Shown here: one piece after another, positions 55,505 through 64,000 of the stretch | Layout: every line of letters starts with the position of its first letter | Position numbering within the stretch: the first letter of the stretch is position 1 | NCBI GenBank assembly: GCA_015183035.1 | Contig: JACZZP010000005.1 | Coordinates: 930,001 to 994,000, forward strand | Direction of reading: 5' to 3' | Length of the DNA stretch: 64,000 bases | Origin: Meloidogyne chitwoodi | Taxonomy: Eukaryota; Nematoda; Chromadorea; Rhabditida; Meloidogynidae | Made by a program: the position numbers and the translations under genes | The notes under the pieces: generated by a model | Seen by the model: only the letters and a program-made list of their open reading frames with translations | The model's database searches: none | What the model was told of the DNA's origin: nothing

Positions 55505-56211
55505 ATTATTATTATTCTTAAAAAATGTTTTTATTTTTCATTTTTATAATTTTACAATTATATAAATGGAGCGAATCTTTATTTAAAATTTTATCTATGA
55601 GTTAAAATTTAAATTAAAAAAATTAAAAGTTATTTTAGTAACTATTATATTTAAAATCGCGTTGGCAAAAATTTATAATTTTGTGCATTAAAATTTTTTT
55701 ATAAAAAATAAATTTAAAAATTTTTCTATTGACGCATGAATTCACCTCTTTGGCGCAGTGTTTTGGCGGCTTAAATTTATCTTTTGAATGAATTCTATAA
55801 CTTGGCTACAATAGTTAAGTGAATTTTGCCGTTTTTTTCAAACAAATTTGAACTCGAAACAGCGATTTTTAAGTTAATTTATCTACCATTGTTAAATAAA
55901 AAATGATTTAATCTTATTTATTGAATCTTTCAATATTGTTAGATTATTAATATTGCTCTTATATTTGCCAATTATCTTTTTTTAGATTTACAATTTTCTG
56001 TCTTTACAAATGTTGGCGCCAAAATAACAAAAATTAAATAAATTTTATTTTAAAATAATTTGTTTACAAACCTGCTTTTATGAAATTCTTTTACTAGTAA
56101 TTTATTTTTAAAAAATGTGTATATAAATATAAAATAATTTAATGTAAGATATGTAATTAAAAAAATAAATTTATAAAATAATCAAATATATTAAAGAATA
56201 TTTAAAATAAA
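55505..56211. other. Intergenic, no gene recognised
   Basis: 0.7 kb between two plus-strand genes. A mixed-composition patch at 55735-55860 includes TTTGGCGCAGTGTTTTGGCG, and TTGGCGCCAAAATAAC lies near 56015; these might be fragments of a mobile element. The last 150 bp are AT-rich and should hold the promoter of the gene at 56212. Confidence 0.35.
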
Positions 56212-57543
56212 ATGGCTTTCCAAAAATTAGCTTTGATTGCTTCGTTTTTGGCAATAACCTTGTTTATTTCAAAAGGAAACGCTGTTAACAATCAAGTAAA
56301 TTTATTTAAAATATTTTTTTTCTCATTTATGATATTTATAAGGGAATTAGCACAATTCACTCAAAAATTAATTAAAAAACCTGGATTTCGAACTGAAACC
56401 TCCCTTCTCTATTTAATTATTATAAATTTACTTATATTATTTATAAGACTTGCGGTCAATGCCTATACGACCTCTGTGGCTATCCATGTATGAATTCTAG
56501 CGTTTCGGCTTGTGAAAATTGTATGAACATTGATATACCCGTCCAGTGCAAAGTCTGTATACCTGGTACATGGTAAGTTAATTTTGTTAATTATTTTAAA
56601 AGTATAATTTAATTATTTTTATAAATATAATTTTTTTAAGTACAACAAGGAATGTTGAAGACAATAAGGTTTTTTTTTTAATTTTTTTTATTCAAAGTTA
56701 AAATTAATATTTTAATTATTATTCACTTTGAGGACATAAGTAGAAATAAAATTTTTCTGATAATTTGGGCTAAAATGGAGAAGGGGGTAAATGTCCAGTT
56801 GGCGGTCTACCTATGCGCCTTCTTTTTTCTGCGCCGAAAAAATACTCTAGACTGACTCGATTGATATGCCCCAAGAAAAGTTCGATGTGTAAGAAAAGTG
56901 ATGAAAGATTGAAGTTTGCTTAAAACACGTCAAACTTGAATCTATTGGGAGTGTTTTATTACTTCTTCATTTTTGGGCCCATGGCTGGTTGGTTTTGCAC
57001 AAACTTGGATCTAATCATTGAAATTTACTTTCTAATATGTTTTAGGTATTTTATAGTATGGTGTTTTGTTATCAATGGAACTCATACATTAGAGTAAATT
57101 TCAATGATTAGATCCAAGTTTTTGCCAAGACCAACTAGCCATGGGCCCAAAAATGAAGAAGTAATAAAAAAACTCTTAATAGAACTTGAAACGTAAAATA
57201 AAATTTAACATGCCTTTAAACATCAAAGTTTTCTTGGGGCAATATCAATAAAGGCAGTCTAGATTATTTTTTCGGCGCAGGAAAAAGAAGGCGCATAGGT
57301 AGACCGCCAACTGGACATTTACCGGAGAAGGGGAAGAAGGGAAAATTATTTTATGAACAAATTCTAATTTTAAAAGATGAGGGGATATTTATAATATTTT
57401 ATTAATATAAACTATATTTATTTTAGACATGCGCAAATTGCATGAGAAAAATTTGTGGCCCCCCTTGTGAACATAGTGATTCAGCATGTAAAAATTGTTT
57501 GGATAAGGATATTCCTAACTTGTGTGGATGTTGTAATAAGTAA
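56212..57543 (+). CDS. Secreted protein with two tandem ten-Cys repeats
   Basis: Four exons (56212-56295, 56448-56572, 56641-56668 and 57427-57543) sum to 354 nt, or 117 aa. Exon 1 is a signal peptide (MAFQKLALIASFLAITLFIS plus KGNA). The mature protein is two copies of one module. Module 1 (exon 2) runs TCGQCLYDLCGYPC, then ACENCMNIDIPVQCKVC. Module 2 (exon 4) runs TCANCMRKICGPPC, then ACKNCLDKDIPNLCGCC. The shared pattern is T-C-x2-C-x4-C-x2-P-C-x(6-7)-A-C-x-N-C-x3-D-I-P-x2-C-x2-C, with a small linker exon between. The dense Cys suggests a compact, disulphide-stabilised extracellular domain. No family was recognised. Intron 3 is enlarged by a mobile element. A secreted effector is possible but this is inference. 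Confidence 0.82.
56786..57323. mobile_element. 538-bp palindromic element (9-bp duplication) in intron 3
   Basis: The element is flanked by a perfect 9-bp duplication GGAGAAGGG at 56777-56785 and 57324-57332. Inverted ends begin GGTAAATGTCCAGTTGGCGG and end in the matching complement. A second inverted pair inside, at about 56920-57020 and 57095-57195, makes the element largely palindromic. A 9-bp duplication with long inverted ends fits Mutator-like elements. The internal block with GAGTGTTTTATTACTTCTTC resembles bases near 2817-2840 of the element at 2181-3396. No transposase. Confidence 0.88.
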
Positions 57544-58075
57544 ATTTATTTTTATCTTTTTGTATTCTGATTTAAAAAATAAAAACGATTGTTAAAATTA
57601 AATAATTATATTTTTTGTTGGAAATTCTCAAAATATTTTTATTTTTCAGAAATTACTTAAATAATATTTTTTAAATTTTCAGCAAACATTAAAGAGAAAG
57701 AGTAACTGCAACAAATGAAAAAAAAAAAAAAATATTTAAAAAACAAAAAAGATGAAAAAAATTAAAATAAAAGATAAATAATATTTTAAAATTAAATAAA
57801 TGTATTAATTTAAATTAAAAATAAATTAAAGGGTAAAATATTTTAAAATTAAAAAATTTTAACTTTATTGAATTAGGAAAAATAAAAAGAAAGAATTAAA
57901 AGTTATTTCTTTGGAAAACCTTTAAAAAGGTTTGATAGGTAGGAAGGCCTAAACTTCCGCCGATGCTTCTGGATTAAAACTTCTGGTTCAAAACTTGTAT
58001 ATATTATTAATAACATGCTACAAAATTGTTAAATAAATTATTTTACCAATTGACCTTTTAAAAAGGAAGATAAAC

Positions 58076-58607
58076 CAGGGTTACCATTCGTACTTTAAAT
58101 GAAAGTACAATACTTTAAAATCGACTCTCGTACTTTCGAAATTGAAAATGTACTTTAATCAAAGTATGTACTTTTAAATCGATATTTTGAATAAAAAATT
58201 AAAATTTTAGCGAAATTGATAAAAATTTACTGGCTAAATGTAAATATTTCCAATTTTCTCTACTATTTAACTTGTAGTTCTGCAATAATTTTTTGCCTGC
58301 GGCGCTAAAAATGGTGAATTTTTATCAACTAGAGGGCAATTAATTTAAAAAATTTTCGCCTGCGGCGCTGCATGAAATGACATTTTTCAAATTTACCCAT
58401 CCCGAAAATCCAAATCTTAATCGGATATAAGGGTCTTTAAAAACCCTGTAAACCGTTAACGTGGGAAAAAATATAGATTTGAGCAAAAATAAAAATTTTT
58501 TTAAATAAAATATGGAGCGTACTTTAATTTGGAAAATTTTGTACCCTATGTACTTTTAAATAAACTTTTTTGTACTTTTATTTTGATTTTTGTCGATGGG
58601 AACCCTG
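58076..58607. mobile_element. hAT-like non-autonomous element
   Basis: The 532-bp element has inverted ends CAGGGTTACCATTCG and CGATGGGAACCCTG. The flanking 8-bp sequences AGATAAAC (58068-58075) and AGATAAAT (58608-58615) match at 7 of 8 bases. CAGGG ends plus an 8-bp duplication are hAT-like. The flanks repeat TCGTACTTT/AAAGTAC, and the centre has two GCCTGCGGCGC motifs (about 58292 and 58361), inverted relative to those in the element at 51121-52096. Confidence 0.85.
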
Positions 58608-58615
58608 AGATAAAT

Positions 58616-59431
58616 TAATTTCTTTGTAAACTTTTGTAGGCGTCCGGAAGTTTCGATCTACCAATAGGTATGTTAAAAATAACTTGTTTATTGTAAAAAA
58701 GTTTTAATAAAAATCTAATAATATTTAAAATATATAAGTAGATTTATTATTTAAAAGGTATTTTATTTAAACTGGTTATTTTATTATTTCTTATTATGTT
58801 AATTGCTTTTATCGAGATTTCAATAATTTCTTGATTTTGTTGAAGCCTTTGCTATTCTTTTTATTATAAGTTATTCTTAATTTTAATTTATTTTTATACA
58901 AATTAAAGAAGATTTATCATTGCAAAAATTTTAAATCATTTTTATAATTAATAATTATAACTTTCTTGTTCTAACAAAATTCTCATATTCCTATTTTTGA
59001 TTGTCAAATATTTTATTTTCTGATTCTTCTAAATCAACACCTAGTAATTAATTATTATTTTAAAACTTTTCTATTTATTAATAAGAAACAAATTTTTAAA
59101 AGTTCCAAATTTATTTATTATAAATGTAATAATTATTAATAAGGTTATCCTCCAATAAGTGAAAAATGAATATATTTATAAGGATTCTTTTAGATAATCC
59201 AAAATATTAAAAAAGATAAAATTGTTAATAGAATTAGTGAAAATAAAGAAAATTTGAATAAAAAATTTTAAAAATAAAAAGGAAAATGATTAAGATTGAC
59301 AAAAATAGAAATATTAAAAAAATATTTATTTTTTAAATTATATATTTTGTGATATAATAAAAATTCCCATTTATTTTTATTTATAAAAATTATCTTAAAA
59401 TAATATTATCTTTCCATACTTTCATTATTTA
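58616..59431. other. AT-rich intergenic DNA
   Basis: No gene or element recognised. It follows the hAT-like element and leads to the 3' end of the chorismate mutase gene. Long A/T runs only. Confidence 0.5.
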
Positions 59432-60180
59432 TTAACATTTTTTAGTTGCAGTTTTGTTAAAATTATTGCATAGATGGGTTACAGTAATATTAAGAGCTTT
59501 ATTAAATTCTTCAATTTGATTACTTCTTTGAATAAAATAATTATAATATTTTTTTATTTTATTTAAACAATTTTCAGTAGAAGAAATTTTTTGAATTTTA
59601 ACAAGGCATTGTAAAATATTATTATTAATTTTATCAATTTTTGGGCGTATATCATTATTTAAATCAAGCACTTTTACTTGAGGTATACTTGTTTTATTCC
59701 ATAAATCAACATAAAAATTCTGAAAATAAAAAAAAATAAAATTTAATTTTAAAAAAGTTCCTCCTTTACCTGAATATTTTTGTTAGCATCAATTTGGTCT
59801 TGAAATATTTGTTTAACATAATCAGATTTTAAAGAAAGATTTTCTGCTTGACCGGTTATATTTTTCAAAAGTTGTTCTTCTCTAACCTTATCAGTAATAT
59901 TTTGATGATTAATTTTTTTATATAAAGCAACATTATAAGCAAGAATTAAACGATCATTTGATAGGCCAATAAATTGAGAAATTGAATTATCTGTATTAAA
60001 AAATAATTTAAAATAAAGTTTTCTCTATTTTATATTAGTTGGGGTACTTTAATTAAAATATTAATGAAAATTATTAAATTTCAATTTAATACCTGTATTA
60101 GAATTATCCTCTGCTACCACTATATTATTTAATATAGAAAACAAAATAATAAAAAACCCAAATAGATTTATAGAAAACAT
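59432..60180 (-). CDS. Secreted chorismate mutase (AroQ type)
   Basis: Three exons (60093-60180, 59770-59990 and 59432-59719) sum to 597 nt, or 198 aa. The N-terminus FSINLFGFFIILFSILNNIV is a signal peptide. The mature protein has the all-helical AroQ pattern: GLSNDRLILAYNVALYKKIN, NITDKVREEQLLKNI, then KSDYVKQIFQDQIDANKNIQ and DLNNDIRPKIDKIN. The Arg of NDRL, Lys of YKK, Asp-Lys-Val-Arg and the FQDQIDA helix stand where secreted AroQ enzymes keep active-site residues. The enzyme turns chorismate into prephenate. In root-knot and cyst nematodes it is secreted from oesophageal glands into plant cells and is thought to have come from bacteria. Here it has two nematode-type introns and local AT-rich codon use, so it is fully domesticated. 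Two Cys near the C-terminus could pair. Confidence 0.92.
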
Positions 60181-62522
60181 ATTAATATTAAAAATACTAA
60201 ATATTCAATTTATAATTAAAATATTATATTTATTGTAAAGAATTCAGATATAAATAAAATCTAAAAACACGGGTTTAATATATTTATTAAAATTTAAAAA
60301 GAAATTATATATATTTTATTTTGTTGGTGAGGATTTATTTATATAAAGATAAATTAAATAAACATTAAAAGAAATAAAAACTGAAAAATTGGCAGTTTTT
60401 TTCAATTTTTATGTATTACAAACAACAATTCTTTTTTTTCTATGAAATGAAGATAAAATGCTAATTTCAAAATAGGTAAATTTAAAAAAATTTAAATTCC
60501 GTGGCAAAATATTGTTTATACAGCAATTATTAATAAAAATTAATATTAAAAAGGAAAATATTAAATACTAATAGAAAAGTTATTTTTAATCGTCGATATA
60601 ATGTTTGAACAGTAAATAAATTTTTTATTAAATATATTTTAAACCTCTGACGTTAAATAAAATTTTAAATATTTTTCTTTTGACTACAGAAATTTAAAAT
60701 CAATTTTTAATTAAAAAGAAAAGAATAAAAAATAATTAATTAAATTATTAACAAATTATAAAATAAAATTAGTTTGAGTTAATATTATTTTAAATATTAC
60801 CTAACATTTAAAATTATACAGTAGTAAGTTAACGATTTAAAGACGGTGAGATGTCTTTGAAAATCTCTCACATAGAGATATATAAAATAAAAATAATAAA
60901 AAATATTTTCTTTTAATTATTTGTTTCCTTGGAGACAAAAATTGTGAAGAAGCTCCTTTTTTAATACATCAGGAAAAAAAAGATTAAAAGAAACATTTTT
61001 ATCCTAAATAATAATTGACAAAAAATATTAAGATTATTTTAAAGAAAAATATTAATATAATATTTAAATATATTTATTATGATTTTATTTGTCAAGCAAA
61101 ATCTATTAAGAACAATAAATTGAAGGAATTTTGAATCAACTAAAATAAAAAAAGTAAGTCTTCAAATAACTTTAATTTAGTCAATGACTAAAAATACAAT
61201 TAACTTTCAATTATTAAAACAAAAACCACAATCCCTCAATCACTAATTTAGGAAAAATTTTTTTATAAAAATTTAACAATCTCGCCTCAGAGACGACTAG
61301 TTCTCATCAAAAATTTTAAGACCGCCCTAGTCGCAATATCATCACAGGCGAGGCTTTAAGCCATATCGTAACACTTAATAAAAATTATAAAAATAATACA
61401 AAATTAAATATTTAAAAATATTTAATATGAAGCAAAAGAAAAAATAAAAGAGAATAAAATAATTGTATAACTCAATAAATGTATAACTGTCTAACTAAAT
61501 ATATTTTTCTTTTTTTTTTCTTTTCTTTATGTTATTTATGTATGTTCTATTTTTTCTCTTTTATCAATATAAAATATTTTTATTAAATTTATTTAAAAAT
61601 TTGTTGAATTATCTAAAACAACAAAAAATATTCATAAAAAAAGTCTTCAAATCAATTTAATAAATTTAGAAAATTAAAATCTTTCTTTAACGTTTTTCTT
61701 TTTGAAATTTTTTATTCAAAAATAAATATATATTTTTTAAATTTGAACCCCTTCAATTAGTAAATTAATAAATATAATGAAAATGTACTTTTATTATCAC
61801 TGATATTAATATTTAATCCTTTCCTTTTTTTAATTCAAGTAGATTTTATTTTAATCGAAAAGCTTCTTCATATATTTTTAAATTTTTAGTATATAACTAT
61901 TAATAATATTTATTTGTGGAACATTTTTAATTTTTGTTAATGGATATATGTATTATAGAAAGAAAATAAAAATTATTATTTAGATGCCATCAATTAAGTG
62001 TTTATAAAGTTAATTGAAAAATATATTAGAATGACGTTAAAGAATATTAAAGCTAATCTTCCAAATATTATTTATGTTCCTTTTTATATATTTTTTAATA
62101 TTTTTAAGTGTTTTATTTATTTTTAAAAATATGTCCATAGTTTTTTTTAATTTAATTTTTTAATATTTTCATATTACACTTGTATTTTTATTTCTACTAA
62201 CTAAATAATTACTAAAAGAGTACAATAATGAGGAAAAATATAAGAAATTCTCAAATTTTAAATAATATTTAGATATAAAAACAAAAAATAAACTAAGAAA
62301 CAACACTCCTAATTAGTTCTAAAATATCATTAATAATTTTTAAATTTATTTTAAATATTTTAATTTTTTATTTTAAATTAAGGCTTTAAACATTAATAAA
62401 TAAAATAATAAAAAATTAATTTTATTTAAAAAATAATAAATAATTTATTTAATTTTATTTTTAGCGACTTTTGATCGCTTAATAATCAAGCAAAAATAGG
62501 GTGTCCAATTTCAATTCCGAGG
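60181..62522. other. Long AT-rich spacer between divergent genes
   Basis: 2.3 kb between the chorismate mutase start (minus) and the phosphodiesterase start (plus). It should contain both promoters. Apart from the hairpin-capable patch at 61281-61352, no gene, element or repeat was recognised. Confidence 0.5.
61281..61352. other. Hairpin-capable GC island, possible structured RNA
   Basis: Within very AT-rich DNA, two nested perfect complementary pairs occur: CTCGCCT (61281-61287) with AGGCGAG (61346-61352), and CGACTAG (61294-61300) with CTAGTCG (61327-61333). Together they form an interrupted stem with a 26-nt loop. GC islands like this in AT-rich genomes are sometimes structured RNA genes, but this one matches no family I know and may be a decayed inverted-repeat element. 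Confidence 0.35.
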
Positions 62523-64000
62523 ATGTCCTCTCCAATTCAAACACTTTCAGCTTCTCAATATAAAGCACAACATCATGAATTGTTTGTTACTATTTTTATA
62601 TTAAATTATTTAAAAATATTAATATTTTTTTTTGAAAGAAATTCTGATGTTGTTCTCGACTATTTGCTTACACATCCAGGTTTTTTAGAATCTTTTGTTA
62701 CGGGACCACAAATTTCTGCTGAAACTTTTCAACGATGGACACTCAAAAGAAATAATAAATTACGTCGAGATTCTCGTCGTCAATTACTCACTGGATTTTC
62801 TGTAATTTTTTTATTTTATTTTTAAAGTTTTTTTAATTCTTTTAGACACCTGCTGGGCGAAAAAATTTCCGTCAAATGCTTTCTGATAATATTATAAACA
62901 GAAATCGTTTGCTTTATGAATTAGCTCTAAGTTGTGCTCAAGTGGCACAAGTTGAACAGTTTGAACTTATTGTTCCTGCATCTGCTAATGAGGCATAGAT
63001 ATATATATAATTTTTAAAAATATTTTTATTTTTTATTTTCAAAGGATGAGGTAAATTCAATTAATTCAATATCTACTAACGCAGGGGCAAGTGATGATCT
63101 TCCATCAATTATTGGCGGTGGTGGAATTTTTAATACAGGAGGAATAATAGGAAATAATACAGATAATAATAATAATGTAGTACCTAATAATTCTGTTACT
63201 TGGCTTTCTGTTATTCGATCAGATGATGAGGCAGGTACTATAAAACTACGTAAAGTCCGTAGGCAGCGTAAACCACCGGTAAGAGAATTTTATAGAATTA
63301 ATCACAATATTTTTATTAAAAAATTATAAATTAATTATTTAATTAGGTACATGTTTTAAAATTATTTGATTGTGAAGAAACTCTTATTGGTAAATATACT
63401 TATTTTTAAATTAAATTGAATTTTTAGGTGAAATCCATTTCTTTTCTGTTGTTAATGACAGAGATGGACAATTTCTTCAAGTTTTGACAACATGGGCTGG
63501 TGTTGGTATTCACTTTGCTAAGGTTATTTTATTTATTTTTTAATTTAATTAATATTTTAAGGAAGCAAGTGCAAAACTTTTAGTACAACCTACATCAATT
63601 ATTGTAGGTCCATCACCTTCACCTGAAGATATGGAATATTTAAATAGACAACGAAAATTAAATTCATTTCTTCTTGATGTTGTCAAGTAAATTTAAAAAT
63701 ATATAAAATATATTTTAATAATTTTAGATCAATTTTTCAAGATATTATTACAATGGATACGGTCATTCTTAAAGTTATGGTATGTCTTAAAAATAAAAAA
63801 TAAATTTATCTATTCCCCATAGTTCATAAAAAGAATTTAAAAATATAACCTTTTTTAAATTAAAATTATCTGTTTTTTAATAGAATTTTGCACAAAAACT
63901 TGTTGATGCAGATAGAGCTTCATTATTCCTTGTTGATAATAAAACACAAGAAATTTATGCTCGTATTTTTGATATTAGTCAACCAGAACAAAATAATTTA
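62523..64000 (+). CDS. GAF-domain cyclic nucleotide phosphodiesterase, 5' part (PDE10/PDE5 class)
   Basis: Exons: 62523-62581, 62639-62801, 62846-62992, 63045-63278, 63347-63389, 63428-63522, 63562-63686, 63728-63779 and 63884 onward; the gene runs off the window. It starts MSSPIQTLSASQYKAQHHEL and then YLLTHPGFLESFVTGPQ. A first GAF-like region is encoded around IHFFSVVNDRDGQFLQVLTT. A second GAF domain begins FLLDVVKSIFQDIITMDTVI and LVDADRASLFLVDNKTQEIY, close to the second GAF domain of PDE10/PDE11. The catalytic HD domain would lie beyond 64000. Intron 3 uses a GC donor (AATGAG then GC); reading through instead gives an immediate TAG. The enzyme would hydrolyse cAMP or cGMP, with GAF domains as allosteric nucleotide sensors. 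Confidence 0.85.

Overview
The window reads as nuclear DNA of a plant-parasitic nematode, most likely a root-knot nematode (Meloidogyne or a close relative). The DNA is very AT-rich. Genes are split into short exons by many introns of about 40-60 bp. The gene families are typical of nematodes: a DUF273 glycosyltransferase, a nuclear hormone receptor, EB-type Cys-rich modules and galectin modules. A secreted chorismate mutase at 59432-60180 is a hallmark of plant-parasitic nematodes. No tRNA, rRNA or CRISPR was recognised.

Layout. 1-4.7 kb: AT-rich DNA, then a broken BEL/Pao retrotransposon end interrupted by a 1.2 kb inverted-repeat element, then a small GC-rich hAT-like element. 4.7-16.1 kb: an unknown secreted protein (-), a Cys-rich secreted protein (+), urocanate hydratase (+) and a rhodopsin-type GPCR (-). 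16.1-19.6 kb: AT-rich spacer. 19.6-30.7 kb: DUF273 glycosyltransferase (+), a signal-peptide RING-H2 protein (-), a KH-RING RNA-binding protein (+), a small secreted peptide (+), a nuclear receptor (-) and a 116-aa protein faintly like cytochrome c haem lyase (-). 31.2-41.4 kb: a large secreted galectin-module protein (-), a Myb/SANT protein (+) with a Merlin-derived element in its first intron, and two small secreted Cys-containing proteins. 41.4-45.5 kb: a Merlin element with a broken transposase, and a duplicated minisatellite. 45.5-55.5 kb: paraplegin (+), a fatty-acid elongase (+) and an unknown gene (+). 56.2-64 kb: a secreted protein with two Cys repeats (+), chorismate mutase (-), a long spacer and the 5' part of a GAF-domain phosphodiesterase (+) that runs off the end.

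Themes. About half of the genes encode proteins with an N-terminal signal or hydrophobic leader, and several are plausible secreted effectors. Apart from chorismate mutase this is inference. Most non-coding structure is DNA-transposon derived. I could define eight elements with terminal inverted repeats and target-site duplications, four of them inside introns of expressed-looking genes. Several share internal blocks although their ends differ. Exon models for the Cys-rich protein, urocanase, the RING protein, the KH-RING protein, the small peptide, the elongase, the two-repeat Cys protein and chorismate mutase were checked by hand and close in frame. Paraplegin closes only if one base is added to a T-run in exon 17.
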